Of a stretch of 31,281 bases of DNA, positions 1 to 8,174 are shown in pieces. Source of the stretch: QHXW01 sp035297145 (lineage in GTDB: Bacteria > Acidobacteriota > Terriglobia > Bryobacterales > Bryobacteraceae); NCBI GenBank assembly GCA_035297145.1, contig DATGZN010000012.1:1-31281 (forward strand). The letters run 5' to 3'. The translations under genes were made by a program, and so were the position numbers. How positions within the stretch are numbered: position 1 is the stretch's first letter; every line of letters starts with the position of its first letter. Below the pieces are notes generated by a model that was given only the letters and a program-made list of their open reading frames with translations, made no database searches and had not been told where the DNA came from.

Positions 1-94
1 TCAGCGGGAGGCGCAAGTACCAACGCACACAGACGAGGATGATTGGACCTTCGTAATGCCGCCAGAAGAAAGGATCGGTCGGCCGAATCGGCAT
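1..94 (-). CDS. IS6-family transposase, N-terminal 31 codons (cut by window edge)
   Basis: The minus strand from base 94 opens an ATG reading frame of 31 codons that runs off the window. It contains the segments FFWRHYEGPIIL and CVRWYLRLPL. These match the conserved IS6/IS26/IS240 transposase N-terminus, where a short basic segment (FKWRHF-type) is followed by IIL-CVRWYLRY-LSYR ahead of the helix-turn-helix. The catalytic DDE residues lie outside the window, so it cannot be said whether the element is intact. The leader of 46 bases between the IS end and the ATG is usual for this family. An identical copy is present at the right edge. Confidence 0.8.
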   Translation of the reverse strand, partial: MPIRPTDPFFWRHYEGPIILVCVRWYLRLPL

Positions 95-140
95 CGCTTT
101 ACGCTACCGCAGTCCGATTCCGGTTTTTCGCAACACAACC
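1..140 (-). mobile_element. IS6-family insertion sequence, left copy, 5' end only
   Basis: These 140 bases are the exact reverse complement of 31142-31281. The match stops at base 140, which is the outer end of the element: read on the minus strand it begins GGTTGTGTTGCG, close to the IS6-family terminal repeat (GGTTCTGTTGCA type). The element reads leftward out of the window, and its transposase start codon lies at 94-92. The adjacent 8 bases (141-148, CGTCCGGC) are not matched at the right-hand copy. Only 13 bases separate the IS end from the DUF2071 stop codon. The rest of the element is outside the window. Confidence 0.85.
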
Positions 141-153
141 CGTCCGGCCTGTC

Positions 154-876
154 TCAATAACACGGCAGCTTTTTTCCGGCGTAGACCGTGACCGGCGAGC
201 CTTCTGCGAGAATCGTGGAGTCCGGCGGCCGATTGAGTATGGTGGCAAATTGGGGACCGTAGAGCGCCTCGGCATCACCCGAAAATTCGGCGCTCGCGAC
301 GTTCCAAACTCGCCACGACGGATGCGCGACGTGATACTCCATAGTGCGCCCGTCGGGTTGTGCGCAGTAGCCCCAGTAATGCTCGGTGATGAACTGCTCG
401 ATCGAGCCTTCTACCATTGCATGCGCCGCACCTGTCGCAGACGCGGCTATCCGGCTCCAGCAATTCCCCAGCCGCCAACGGTACTCGAGGCGCGGTCCGG
501 CGCCTTCATCAATCACGACATGCGACATGGGCAAAGCGCGGTAATTCTCGTGATAAGCCCAGCGCGCGATCGCGGCAATCGCCCAGCGCGGAACGATCTC
601 CTGGATGAAGACCACACCGCGTTTCACCACGCCAGCGTCGCACCGGCGCACATAGAAACGCAGATTCACCTCATCGAAGTCGCGATGAAACGGAATCGGA
701 ATTCCGCGCAGGCTCGTGTTGAGGAACCGAAACCCGACCAGGCTCACAAATGCCCTGCCCTGAAATAGATCGAGCACCGTCCCAGGCGGAACGCGCGCCG
801 CCAGCAGCGCCGGGTCGACCTCGTAATTCAACAGCGCCAGGTGGCGCCACTCCGCGGTGAGAAAGACGCGCCCCAT
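154..876 (-). CDS. DUF2071 (YqjF-like) family protein
   Basis: A 240-residue protein with the features of the DUF2071/YqjF family, which has an acetoacetate-decarboxylase-like beta-rich fold. The N-terminus (FLTAEWRHLALLNYEVDP) and the following VPPGTVLDLFQGRAFVSLVG are typical: a conserved Trp-Arg pair, then the 'LP..V-ELD-fdG-afVsLV-F' strand. Length agrees with the family (about 230-250 residues). No signal peptide or membrane segment is visible, so it is probably cytoplasmic. The biochemical role of the family is not established. ATG at 876 is used; no clear ribosome binding site precedes it. It is divergent from the sugar isomerase gene (83 bp between starts), and its stop codon lies 13 bp from an IS6 end, so the IS landed just behind it without breaking it. 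Confidence 0.8.
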   Translation of the reverse strand: MGRVFLTAEWRHLALLNYEVDPALLAARVPPGTVLDLFQGRAFVSLVGFRFLNTSLRGIPIPFHRDFDEVNLRFYVRRCDAGVVKRGVVFIQEIVPRWAIAAIARWAYHENYRALPMSHVVIDEGAGPRLEYRWRLGNCWSRIAASATGAAHAMVEGSIEQFITEHYWGYCAQPDGRTMEYHVAHPSWRVWNVASAEFSGDAEALYGPQFATILNRPPDSTILAEGSPVTVYAGKKLPCY

Positions 877-959
877 GGCAACGATTGTTTCACAGCGCCG
901 AAAGAGGCATACTCAATGTTTGGTCCGGGCCCAAAGCTAAATAAACAGGAGGCTTCACG

Positions 960-1997
960 ATGAAGGACGATAGCAATCAACTCAGCCGGCGAGGGTTTGT
1001 GCAAACAGCGGCACTCGCGGCGGGCGCGCTGGGAGCGGCGGATCTGGCGCGTGCAGCGACGGCCGATGTGAAGATCGGACTCTACAGCATTACCTACGGC
1101 GGCGTCTGGTATCGCGGCGACGCGCTGACGGTCGAGCAGGTCATCGAGCGCGCCAAGCGATTTGGATATCAGGGCGTGGAGATCGACGGCAAGCGCCCGC
1201 ACGGCAACCCGATCGACATGCCTAAGGCGCGCTGCCAGCAGCTGCGCAAAATGGCCGGCGATATGGGCCTCGAAATTTACGCCGTGGCCGGCAACAACGA
1301 TTTCAGCAGCCCCATTCCGGAGCATCGCGAATCCCAATTGGTCTACCTGCGGGATTTGATGCGCATGACGTCCGATCTGGGTGCGAAAACGGTGCGGGTC
1401 TTTGTCGCCTGGCCCGGCGTCACGCTGCTGCCCGAAGGCGGAGGCCGTTACGACATCGCGCAAGCCGTATGGAAGGCCGAGCACAAGGACTTCTCGGAAG
1501 AGCAAACCTGGGCATGGTGCCGCCAGACGTTGGATGAGGCGGCGAAACTCGCGGGCGATTTCGGCGTTACGCTAGCGTTGCAAAATCATCCGCCGGTGAT
1601 CAATAAAGGATACGTCGACAGCCTGCGCATGGTGAAGGAAGTGGCGTCGCCGCATCTGAAGATCTGCTTCGACGCGCGCCTTGAGCACACGCTCGATGAA
1701 GCTGCCGTCCGCAAGGCGGTGAACGAGGTCGGCGCGCTGCAAACGCTGTGGCACTACGGCGGCGAATACGACCGCGGCCCCAATGGCATCACCGTCAAGG
1801 GCGACGAGAAGGCCATGGCCGAGATGCTCGGACTTCTCGACATCGCCTACAAAGGCTATGCCGGCTTTGAACTCTGCCATCCGCTGCCGGTGGTGAACGG
1901 TCAGACGGTAGGCCTGGACTTCGTCGATAAAAACGCTCAACTGGCCTGCGAATACATGCGCGGCGTGCTGGCAGACGCGAAGAAGCAGCGCGCATAG
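960..1997 (+). CDS. Tat-exported sugar phosphate isomerase/epimerase-like TIM barrel protein
   Basis: A 345-residue protein. Residues 1-32 form a twin-arginine signal (SRRGFVQTAALAAGALG, then an alanine-rich h-region ending near ARA). The rest is a xylose-isomerase-like TIM barrel of the AP-endonuclease-2/IolE type: an opening strand VKIGLYSITYGG, GYQGVEIDGKRPHG, the metal-site region LALQNHPP, the late strand HLKICFDARL, and a C-terminal YAGFELCHPLP. Such proteins isomerise or epimerise sugars or inositol derivatives with a divalent metal; the substrate cannot be told from sequence. The start is secure: AGGAGG at 947-952 lies 7 bases before ATG 960. The gene stands alone on the plus strand. 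Many Acidobacteria and Planctomycetes carry exported barrels of this kind, presumably for saccharide breakdown in the periplasm. Confidence 0.85.
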   Translation: MKDDSNQLSRRGFVQTAALAAGALGAADLARAATADVKIGLYSITYGGVWYRGDALTVEQVIERAKRFGYQGVEIDGKRPHGNPIDMPKARCQQLRKMAGDMGLEIYAVAGNNDFSSPIPEHRESQLVYLRDLMRMTSDLGAKTVRVFVAWPGVTLLPEGGGRYDIAQAVWKAEHKDFSEEQTWAWCRQTLDEAAKLAGDFGVTLALQNHPPVINKGYVDSLRMVKEVASPHLKICFDARLEHTLDEAAVRKAVNEVGALQTLWHYGGEYDRGPNGITVKGDEKAMAEMLGLLDIAYKGYAGFELCHPLPVVNGQTVGLDFVDKNAQLACEYMRGVLADAKKQRA

Positions 1998-2344
1998 GGC
2001 GGGCAAAGGTAAATAACCCGATTTGTGTGCTGCGCATTGTAACGCAGCGAAGGGCCAACGCGCTGTCTCTCTACGGGACAAAAAGGGGTAAGGATCGGAT
2101 GGCCCGCCCCGGACCTGAGCGGCCTGTATCACGGCCTGTCTGGACTCGGCTGTGTTTCCGGTCTGAGTGCCATTAACCGTACAAACTAGTTGGTTTATAC
2201 GATTCCCTCGTTGCGGGTCATCTGCTATTCACTTGGAGCGTTCTGCTGCTCCTCGCGTGCTAAGAGTACCCAATGTGCAGTCACAATCCGTCGAATACAT
2301 GCAGGAGGTGAGATCGGAAGAGATCTAGAAAGGATGCCCTTTTT
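1998..2344 (+). other. Intergenic region, probable promoter/leader of the VWFA gene
   Basis: No convincing gene is seen in these 347 bases. A strong AGGAGG at 2302-2307 is not followed by a long frame; a 9-codon frame (ATG 2299 to TAG) runs through it and would at most be a leader peptide. AAAGGA at 2330-2335 lies 9 bases before ATG 2345 and is the likely ribosome binding site of the next gene. A short inverted repeat AGATC-N6-GATCT lies at 2311-2326. Confidence 0.4.
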
Positions 2345-4537
2345 ATGCGAACCTTCCCAGACGTCAGGAGTGCGATTGGTGTAGTACTTTCGGCTCTGCT
2401 CGTGTCTGCGCAGCAGCCGCCCGCGCCCACCCCCAGTTCCCCGCCCGACGTGGTTTTCAGCGTGACGACGTCGCTTGTCCAGTTAGACGCGGTAGTCACC
2501 GATTCCAAGGGCAACCATGTAACAGACCTCACGCGCGATGACTTCTCCGTCTTCGAAGACGGGAAGCCGCAGCAAATCACCCATTTTTCTTACGTCCAGG
2601 TGGGACAGAAGACCCCAGCCGAAAGGAAGGCCGAACCCAAGCCCGCCTCGAAATCGCCGGCTGCGTCTGCGCCCATGCCTTCCACGCCCCTACGCCGCGA
2701 GGAGGTCCGCCGCACCATCGTGCTGATGGTTGACGATCTTGGCATTTCGTTCGAAACCATGGCCTTCGTGCGTTCCTCGCTGAAGAAATTCGTTGAGCGC
2801 CAGATGCAGCCCGGGGACCTCGTGGCCGTCTGCCGGACAGGTTCGGGATCGAGCGTGCAGCAGCAGTTCACGTCCGACAAGCGGATTCTGTTGGCGGCGG
2901 TCGATGCCCTCCGCTGGAATCCGAATGGACGCGCCGGGTTGACTTTCTTCGAACCTTACGGAAAATACCCCGGTGGCCTCGACATTCCAAACGGCTCTGC
3001 CGAGTCGCTCCAACCTTCCTACGACGTTGGCCGGAACACAATCTTTACCATGGGGACCCTCGGCGCCATCAATTACGTTATCGGCGCGCTCCGCGAGATG
3101 CCCGGCCGCAAATCGATCGTGCTGTTTTCCGACGGCATCCAGCTATTCACGGCTGCACAAGGCCCAGTTACGCACACCGGCCCGGGTAGTGTGCAGACTC
3201 TGGAGGACAATGCCGAAATCACCGAAGCCCTGCATAAGCTGATGGACCACGCCAACCGTGCCGGCACCGTGATCTATACAATCCACACGGCCGGCTTGCA
3301 AACTCTGGTGCCCGACGCTCAGGATCGTGTCGACATGACCGGATACAGCGGGCAGCAGGCGCAAGCTACGTTAAACGCAATTACCCAGGTTGGGCAGCCC
3401 GGAGGCAGGGACGAAGCCTTCCATATCGGACAGCAAAGGCTTTCCTATCTTGCCGCGGAGACCGGCGGATTCCCGTACGAGAATGGGAACGATCTGAACT
3501 TTGGCCTCGATCGCGTGCTGGAAGATCAGCAGGGCTATTACTTGATCGGGTTCAGCCCTCCGAGCAGCATATTCGAGGAGAAGCGCAGATCGCTGAATTA
3601 TCACCACATCACCGTCAAGCTGAACCGCCCTGGATACCGCGTGCGTTCGCGATCCGGATTCTTCGGCGAAACCGACGACGAAATGCAGCCTAAGTACGCG
3701 TCGCCGTTAGACCAGATGCGCGCGGCGATGCTTTCGCCGTTCCAATCGTCGGGCGTGCGGTTGCGTCTCACATCGCTCTACGCAGAAGTTCCAGGGCGCG
3801 GCCCGGTGGTCCGCAATCTCCTCCATATCGACACGCAGGACCTGACGTTCTCGCCCCCTCACGAGCTCAGCCTCTCCACGGGTGAAGCCGCCGGATCGTC
3901 CGCCGAGATCGAGATCGTGGCCATGGCGACCAGCCTGGGAGATCTACCCGTGGCCAGCGAGGCCCGCCTCCACAAGGTCCAGGCGCCGGCCTACGGCTTT
4001 CAGGATGCGCTCAAGGAAGGCGTATTGTACACGCTCGACGTGCCCGTCAAGAAACGCGGCGCGTACCAGATTCACGTGGCCGTGCGCGATACCGCTACAG
4101 GCAAGATGGGTTCGGCCAGCCAGTTCCTCGAGATCCCGGACTTGAAGAAGAGCCATGTGGCGCTCACCAGCATTGTGCTTCAGAACGGAGATCGCGCGGC
4201 CGTCTTGCCGGCCACGGATGCCATGTCACCCGCCACGCGCCAGTTTCGCCCTGGTGGCCAGGTCGAATATTTCTGCCTTATCGAACAAGCCGGGAAGAAA
4301 TCTCCTGCCGCGGATCTCGATTCGCAAATCCGCATCGTGCGCGACGGCAAAGACGTCTACACCGGGCCCGCGAAACTCGTTCCCATCGATGGCGGCGGGC
4401 TGGCAGTTACCGGCAAGCTCAGGCTGGCCGCATCGATGACGCCTGGTGACTACTATCTCGAAGTCGTCGCCGCCGACCGCACCGTACACAAGAACAGCAT
4501 GGCCGTGCAGTGGACTGATTTTGAAATCATGCCTTAA
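2345..4537 (+). CDS. Secreted VWFA-related Acidobacterial domain protein
   Basis: A 730-residue protein with a signal peptide (residues about 1-22, ending LLVSAQQPP). A beta-domain follows (about 45-80) with the typical phrase LTRDDFSVFEDGKPQQITHF. Next comes a von Willebrand A domain (about 120-410) starting IVLMVDDLGIS, where a DxxxS-like pattern stands in for the classical DxSxS metal site, and containing GRKSIVLFSDGIQLF near residue 254. YYLIGFSPP and the RPGYRVRSRSGFFG strand close the domain near residue 430. The C-terminal 300 residues are beta-rich and unassigned. This architecture is the 'VWFA-related Acidobacterial domain' family (TIGR03436 type), found in many copies in Solibacter-like genomes. 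Role unknown; probably extracellular or periplasmic protein-protein interaction. It is the strongest taxonomic clue in the window. Confidence 0.9.
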   Translation: MRTFPDVRSAIGVVLSALLVSAQQPPAPTPSSPPDVVFSVTTSLVQLDAVVTDSKGNHVTDLTRDDFSVFEDGKPQQITHFSYVQVGQKTPAERKAEPKPASKSPAASAPMPSTPLRREEVRRTIVLMVDDLGISFETMAFVRSSLKKFVERQMQPGDLVAVCRTGSGSSVQQQFTSDKRILLAAVDALRWNPNGRAGLTFFEPYGKYPGGLDIPNGSAESLQPSYDVGRNTIFTMGTLGAINYVIGALREMPGRKSIVLFSDGIQLFTAAQGPVTHTGPGSVQTLEDNAEITEALHKLMDHANRAGTVIYTIHTAGLQTLVPDAQDRVDMTGYSGQQAQATLNAITQVGQPGGRDEAFHIGQQRLSYLAAETGGFPYENGNDLNFGLDRVLEDQQGYYLIGFSPPSSIFEEKRRSLNYHHITVKLNRPGYRVRSRSGFFGETDDEMQPKYASPLDQMRAAMLSPFQSSGVRLRLTSLYAEVPGRGPVVRNLLHIDTQDLTFSPPHELSLSTGEAAGSSAEIEIVAMATSLGDLPVASEARLHKVQAPAYGFQDALKEGVLYTLDVPVKKRGAYQIHVAVRDTATGKMGSASQFLEIPDLKKSHVALTSIVLQNGDRAAVLPATDAMSPATRQFRPGGQVEYFCLIEQAGKKSPAADLDSQIRIVRDGKDVYTGPAKLVPIDGGGLAVTGKLRLAASMTPGDYYLEVVAADRTVHKNSMAVQWTDFEIMP

Positions 4538-4606
4538 GCAGGCTTCGGTCTGTGAAGGATAACACGGGCTTGCGGATCTCGCTAAGAACTTTGTCCGCCC
4601 CGTTAG

Positions 4607-4897
4607 CTAGAACCGCGCCGCCAATGGCCGGGTGAATTGCAGCCCGATCCGGTAAACCAGCCCCCGCCGTCTGCACGAGCGCACGTGCGCGCTGCCTGAC
4701 AGCAAAGGAACGCGTGAGCGCACCCGCACATCCGCTCCAACTGTAACGGGAAACAGGGATTCCACGGTTGCACCCGAGCCACTCAGGTCAATCGCGCGAG
4801 CTGGAAGCCTCCGTTGGTTTACAGAGATAGTTAACCAGCATCGGATGTGGTAACGTTCGTGAGCCCTGGGAGTCTGGTGTGAAGTCGCTTTGAGCAT
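4607..4897 (-). CDS. PilZ domain protein, putative c-di-GMP binder
   Basis: A 96-residue protein that is almost entirely one PilZ domain. Both ligand motifs are visible: RxxxR in PRAHERYHI near the start and DxSxxG in AIDLSGSGATVES, followed by a late strand RIGLQFTRPL. Known PilZ domains bind cyclic di-GMP through these two motifs and pass the signal to a partner. Stand-alone domains of this size are common in Acidobacteria and usually bind a separate target. ATG 4897 is preferred because TGGAG lies about 9-13 bases upstream; a GTG at 4957 would add 20 residues but has no visible ribosome binding site. It is divergent from the secreted protein gene at 5005, with no operon partner. Confidence 0.75.
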   Translation of the reverse strand: MLKATSHQTPRAHERYHIRCWLTISVNQRRLPARAIDLSGSGATVESLFPVTVGADVRVRSRVPLLSGSAHVRSCRRRGLVYRIGLQFTRPLAARF

Positions 4898-5004
4898 GCC
4901 AGGCTCCAGTCTACGAATTGCAGGGCACGTACAACAATCGAGCGAATTCCTTAACACTGAGGCAGGCCGCAGTTTCTGCCGTCTTCCGCCGATCTAAATA
5001 GGTG

Positions 5005-5559
5005 ATGCGATGGCTGCTCCTCGTTACGTGGATCTGCGGTGCCGTTCATGCAAGTGCGATTCCGCGTCTGCCTCTGGCGGAGATGGCGGATGGCTCGGAA
5101 TACATCGTCGAAGCTACCGTGTTGCGCTCCTGGACGGCGTGGGACGCACCGCACCGGTTCATATGGACGCACTATGAGCTTTCGGTAAACGAGTGGCTGA
5201 AAGCGCCGGTGGCGTCGGATCGGACAATCGTGGTCAGTGAACCCGGCGGCACTGCCGATGGCATCACTATGCTCGCCGACGATGCCACGCCGTATACACT
5301 GGGCGAAAAAGTGGTGGTATTGGCCTGGCGAACACCCGAAGGATTTCTGCGAGCGGCTGGCAATGGCCAGGGAAAGTTTACGGTTACCGGGTTCGCGGGA
5401 TCCCGCGAGAGGCGCCTGCGGTGGAGCCCGCACGTCATCGACATCCTGCGCGATGCCCGTGAGCCGGACGAACGGCTCGACGGCATGCGACTCGACGATT
5501 TCAAAATCTACGTCCGCCGGTTCCTCAGGTTCGAAGGCGAACGTCGCACAGCGGAGTGA
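5005..5559 (+). CDS. Small secreted protein of unknown function
   Basis: A 184-residue protein with an N-terminal signal peptide (MRWLLLVTWICGAVHASA, cleavage likely after ASA). The mature part has the layout of a family of secreted acidobacterial hypotheticals: a strand IVEATVLRSWTAWD, an aromatic strand THYELSVNEWLKAP, then VSEPGGTADGITM, and LGEKVVVLAW. The order 'variable strand, beta-strand ending in lkG/kAP, pGG, GE-vvvlaw' is the only recognition point; no catalytic residues stand out. ATG 5005 is chosen over the GTG directly before it (5002) because AGGTG precedes it. It is convergent with the large PIG-L gene, whose stop codon lies 17 bp beyond. Confidence 0.6.
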   Translation: MRWLLLVTWICGAVHASAIPRLPLAEMADGSEYIVEATVLRSWTAWDAPHRFIWTHYELSVNEWLKAPVASDRTIVVSEPGGTADGITMLADDATPYTLGEKVVVLAWRTPEGFLRAAGNGQGKFTVTGFAGSRERRLRWSPHVIDILRDAREPDERLDGMRLDDFKIYVRRFLRFEGERRTAE

Positions 5560-5576
5560 GTGCGCGTGCGCCCGGT

Positions 5577-8123
5577 TCAGCGCTCCCCTCGCGCACTGAG
5601 CATGTTGGCGAAGATGCGGTACGCACCAGGCACTCCCGCGGGCAGCTCCCGGAACCAGGAAAACGCCGTGAAGATGTACACGCCCTTGCCATAGCGCGTG
5701 TAAAGCGTCCCGCCCTGTAGCGGCTTCTCGCCCGGATCGTGCGTTTCCACAATGGGCTGATAATGCGCATCCCACTCGGAAGCGAAGTATAGGCCGCGCT
5801 CCTGAATCCAGCCCTCGAAATCGTGCTCGGTGATGTGATTGGGCCAAACCAGCAGTGGGTTGTCGGGATGGATGAACTTCACCGGAGCTTCTTCCACGCT
5901 CACACGCGGGCGGTCAATCTTGAGCGGATAAGGTCCAATGTGCTCCAGCTGGCCTGTGCGCCGCCCGCCGAACGGACCGCCTTCCGCCACGTTGTATTGG
6001 ACGATCATCGTTCCACCATTTTGAACGTAATCCAGCAGCCGCTGTTGATTCGCCCGCAGATCCGCCCGCACATTGTACGCGCGCACACCTGTCACGATGG
6101 CGTCGAACCCTGCCAGGTCTCCCTCCGCCAGATCGCGCCCCGTTAGCAGCGTGACCTCGCAACCTAGCTGGCGTAGCGCATCGGGCACTTCATCGCCCGC
6201 GCCCATGACGTAACCGATCCGGTGCGCCGTCAGCTTAACATTCACGCGCTCCAGCTTCGCGGCCGCTTCGGGAAACAGCGTTTGCGGCGGAATGTGCGGG
6301 AACGCAATGATCGTATCGCCCGAGGAGATTTCTTTCCCATCCACATGCGCCACCGCACGCAGGGGGCCTTGCGCATCCTCCCGCGGCGGCGTCACAGAAA
6401 AAGCCACCGTCTGCTCGTCCCCGGCTTGCGCCAGCCGGAACGAGTGCGTAGCCGGTTCCGCGCGCCAGTTTGCCGGCAGGTCCAGGCGAACCTCACCATT
6501 CATGTCCGCGGTACTGGCCTTGACCGTTACCTCGATTCTCTTCGCCGACTCATTCGGAAACACATCGACGGGTTCCGCAAGGTCCACCGCGACCTCGGGT
6601 ACGATCACTACGGCCCGCGTCAGCTCGCCCTCGGTAGGATCCACATAGCGATAGCGCACTGGCCGTTTGAGCGTCAGGGATGTACCGCCGAAATCGAACG
6701 AGAACGTTGCCGCAACATCCGGTGGCGAGTCCGGGAGACCGATCAGTTCCTGATCGCGGATATCGTAGGTGTTGCCCGCTGGGGGCCGGCGCAGCCAGAA
6801 GGGCTGCGAATAAGAAGCGTCAACCGGAACCGTCCACGTCACCTCCCGGTGAACCGGCTCGTTATACGCCATCAACGGAGCCTCGACGTGACTCGAAACC
6901 AGCGTGTTCAGGCTTTCGCCACGCCACTTCACACGGTAATGCGACCGGTTGATCGCCTCCAGCGTGATCTTGACCGACGATCCCGGCACCACCGCGTAGC
7001 GCTCCGCCGTCGCATCCACCCACAGTCCCGAACACAGCGCCAGCGTCTCATCCAGCTCTTCCAACTTGCGCTTAGCCCAGGGATCATCAATCGCCGCGAT
7101 CAACGTTCGCGCTTTGAGCAGTAGAGGAATGGTCTTCTCCGGCTCCCCGGGAACGAATGTCTTCAGCGCTTCGGCCAGAATCGGCGCGACCGCTTCGCCG
7201 CCCGCCACACGGCTCCACGTTGTATCCACTCCATCAAACGGATCGTGCTCTGCGGGGTCGCCCGCGACCGTGGCCAGGAAATTCTTCGCCGGCCCGCGCC
7301 GCTCCGCCGCCCCGAAACCCTGGCTGCGATGCTGGCTGCGGCTGATGCCTGCGATCTCGGCGTATGATTTCCCCAGTATCGGATTGAACTCGCCCGCATC
7401 CACCTCCACCTTGTGCGGAATTGCCGCCGCTTCCTTCTCCTGCTCCGGGGTGAAGCTGAAAACGTTCCAGAATAACCGCTTGGCTTGCCACGGCTGCACG
7501 TAGCGCAGCTGTTCCGGGAACCGGTTTTTGTCCGCCGCGGCGGAGAACGCTTCCTTCCCCAGGATGGCCGATGCCTGGTGGTGCCCGTGCCCGTCGCGCG
7601 GCGTTCCCGAAAATCTCAAAATGATGATATCCGGCCGGAATTTTCGGATTACCCAGACGATATCCGAGAGCACCTTGTCGCGCCCCCACTTCTCCAGCGC
7701 TTCGTCGGCAGTCTTGGAGTAACCGAAGTCGATGGCGCGGGTAAAGAACTGCTCGGCGCCGTCAATGCGTCGGGCGGCCAGCAGTTCCTGTGTCCTTATG
7801 ACACCTAACAGGTCGCCCTGCTGGGGTCCAATCAGGTTCTGCCCGCCTTCGCCTCGTGTTAACGAAAGGTAGCCCGTCCGCATGGATCGGCCCCGCGCCA
7901 TGTAGGCCAGCACCGCCGTATTCTCGTCGTCCGGATGGGCGGCGATCATCAGCACGCTCCCTAAAACGTTCAACTTATGGAGCGCCAACTCGATTTCGGG
8001 GGTGCCGGAAAGTGCGCGCTGGCCGTAGGATGGGACGATAAGACTGATAAGGCTCATATGAAGGACGGCCAGAATTAACCGATATAAATGGAGGCGAAGA
8101 AACCTGGAAGCGAAAATGCTCAT
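5577..8123 (-). CDS. Large secreted PIG-L (LmbE) family deacetylase-like protein
   Basis: An 848-residue protein. A hydrophobic N-terminal segment (about 12-33, LILAVLHMSLISLIV) is a signal peptide or anchor. The PIG-L deacetylase domain follows, with MIAAHPDDENTAV (AHPDDE zinc motif, near residue 62) and GTPRDGHGHHQAS (second metal-binding motif, near residue 180). Middle residues about 350-600 form beta-sandwich segments resembling NPCBM-associated NEW3 domains. The last ~230 residues (HRIGYVMGAGDEVPDAL, FDAIVTGVRAYNVR, LDYVQNGGTMIVQYNV) look like a ThuA/glutamine-amidotransferase-like Rossmann domain. Known PIG-L enzymes remove acetyl from N-acetylglucosamine-type groups; the long multidomain form is typical of Solibacter-like genomes and Bacteroidetes. 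ATG 8123 is used; a TTG at 8132 would add three residues. Neither has a strong ribosome binding site. Confidence 0.85.
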   Translation of the reverse strand: MSIFASRFLRLHLYRLILAVLHMSLISLIVPSYGQRALSGTPEIELALHKLNVLGSVLMIAAHPDDENTAVLAYMARGRSMRTGYLSLTRGEGGQNLIGPQQGDLLGVIRTQELLAARRIDGAEQFFTRAIDFGYSKTADEALEKWGRDKVLSDIVWVIRKFRPDIIILRFSGTPRDGHGHHQASAILGKEAFSAAADKNRFPEQLRYVQPWQAKRLFWNVFSFTPEQEKEAAAIPHKVEVDAGEFNPILGKSYAEIAGISRSQHRSQGFGAAERRGPAKNFLATVAGDPAEHDPFDGVDTTWSRVAGGEAVAPILAEALKTFVPGEPEKTIPLLLKARTLIAAIDDPWAKRKLEELDETLALCSGLWVDATAERYAVVPGSSVKITLEAINRSHYRVKWRGESLNTLVSSHVEAPLMAYNEPVHREVTWTVPVDASYSQPFWLRRPPAGNTYDIRDQELIGLPDSPPDVAATFSFDFGGTSLTLKRPVRYRYVDPTEGELTRAVVIVPEVAVDLAEPVDVFPNESAKRIEVTVKASTADMNGEVRLDLPANWRAEPATHSFRLAQAGDEQTVAFSVTPPREDAQGPLRAVAHVDGKEISSGDTIIAFPHIPPQTLFPEAAAKLERVNVKLTAHRIGYVMGAGDEVPDALRQLGCEVTLLTGRDLAEGDLAGFDAIVTGVRAYNVRADLRANQQRLLDYVQNGGTMIVQYNVAEGGPFGGRRTGQLEHIGPYPLKIDRPRVSVEEAPVKFIHPDNPLLVWPNHITEHDFEGWIQERGLYFASEWDAHYQPIVETHDPGEKPLQGGTLYTRYGKGVYIFTAFSWFRELPAGVPGAYRIFANMLSARGER

Positions 8124-8174
8124 CGGAATCAATGGTAGACCATTCGGGGCGGGTTACCGGAGGAGGTGGCGCCC

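Noticed and set aside
1..140. Terminal inverted repeats of a linear plasmid or phage
   Set aside because: The repeat starts at an IS6-type terminal repeat and encodes an IS6 transposase N-terminus, which explains it fully; no replication or phage genes are present.
43..768. Long plus-strand frame of 241 codons opposite the DUF2071 gene
   Set aside because: Arginine-rich, no family features, and fully antisense to a recognised protein; a high-GC shadow frame. It also begins inside the IS fragment.
2311..2322. AGATCGGAAGAG, identical to the first 12 bases of the common Illumina adapter
   Set aside because: The next bases do not follow the adapter, the sequence continues smoothly into a ribosome binding site and a good gene, and a 12-base match can be chance.
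6222..7124. Plus-strand frame of 300 codons opposite the large PIG-L gene
   Set aside because: Very Arg-rich with no domain; the minus strand holds a clear multidomain protein.
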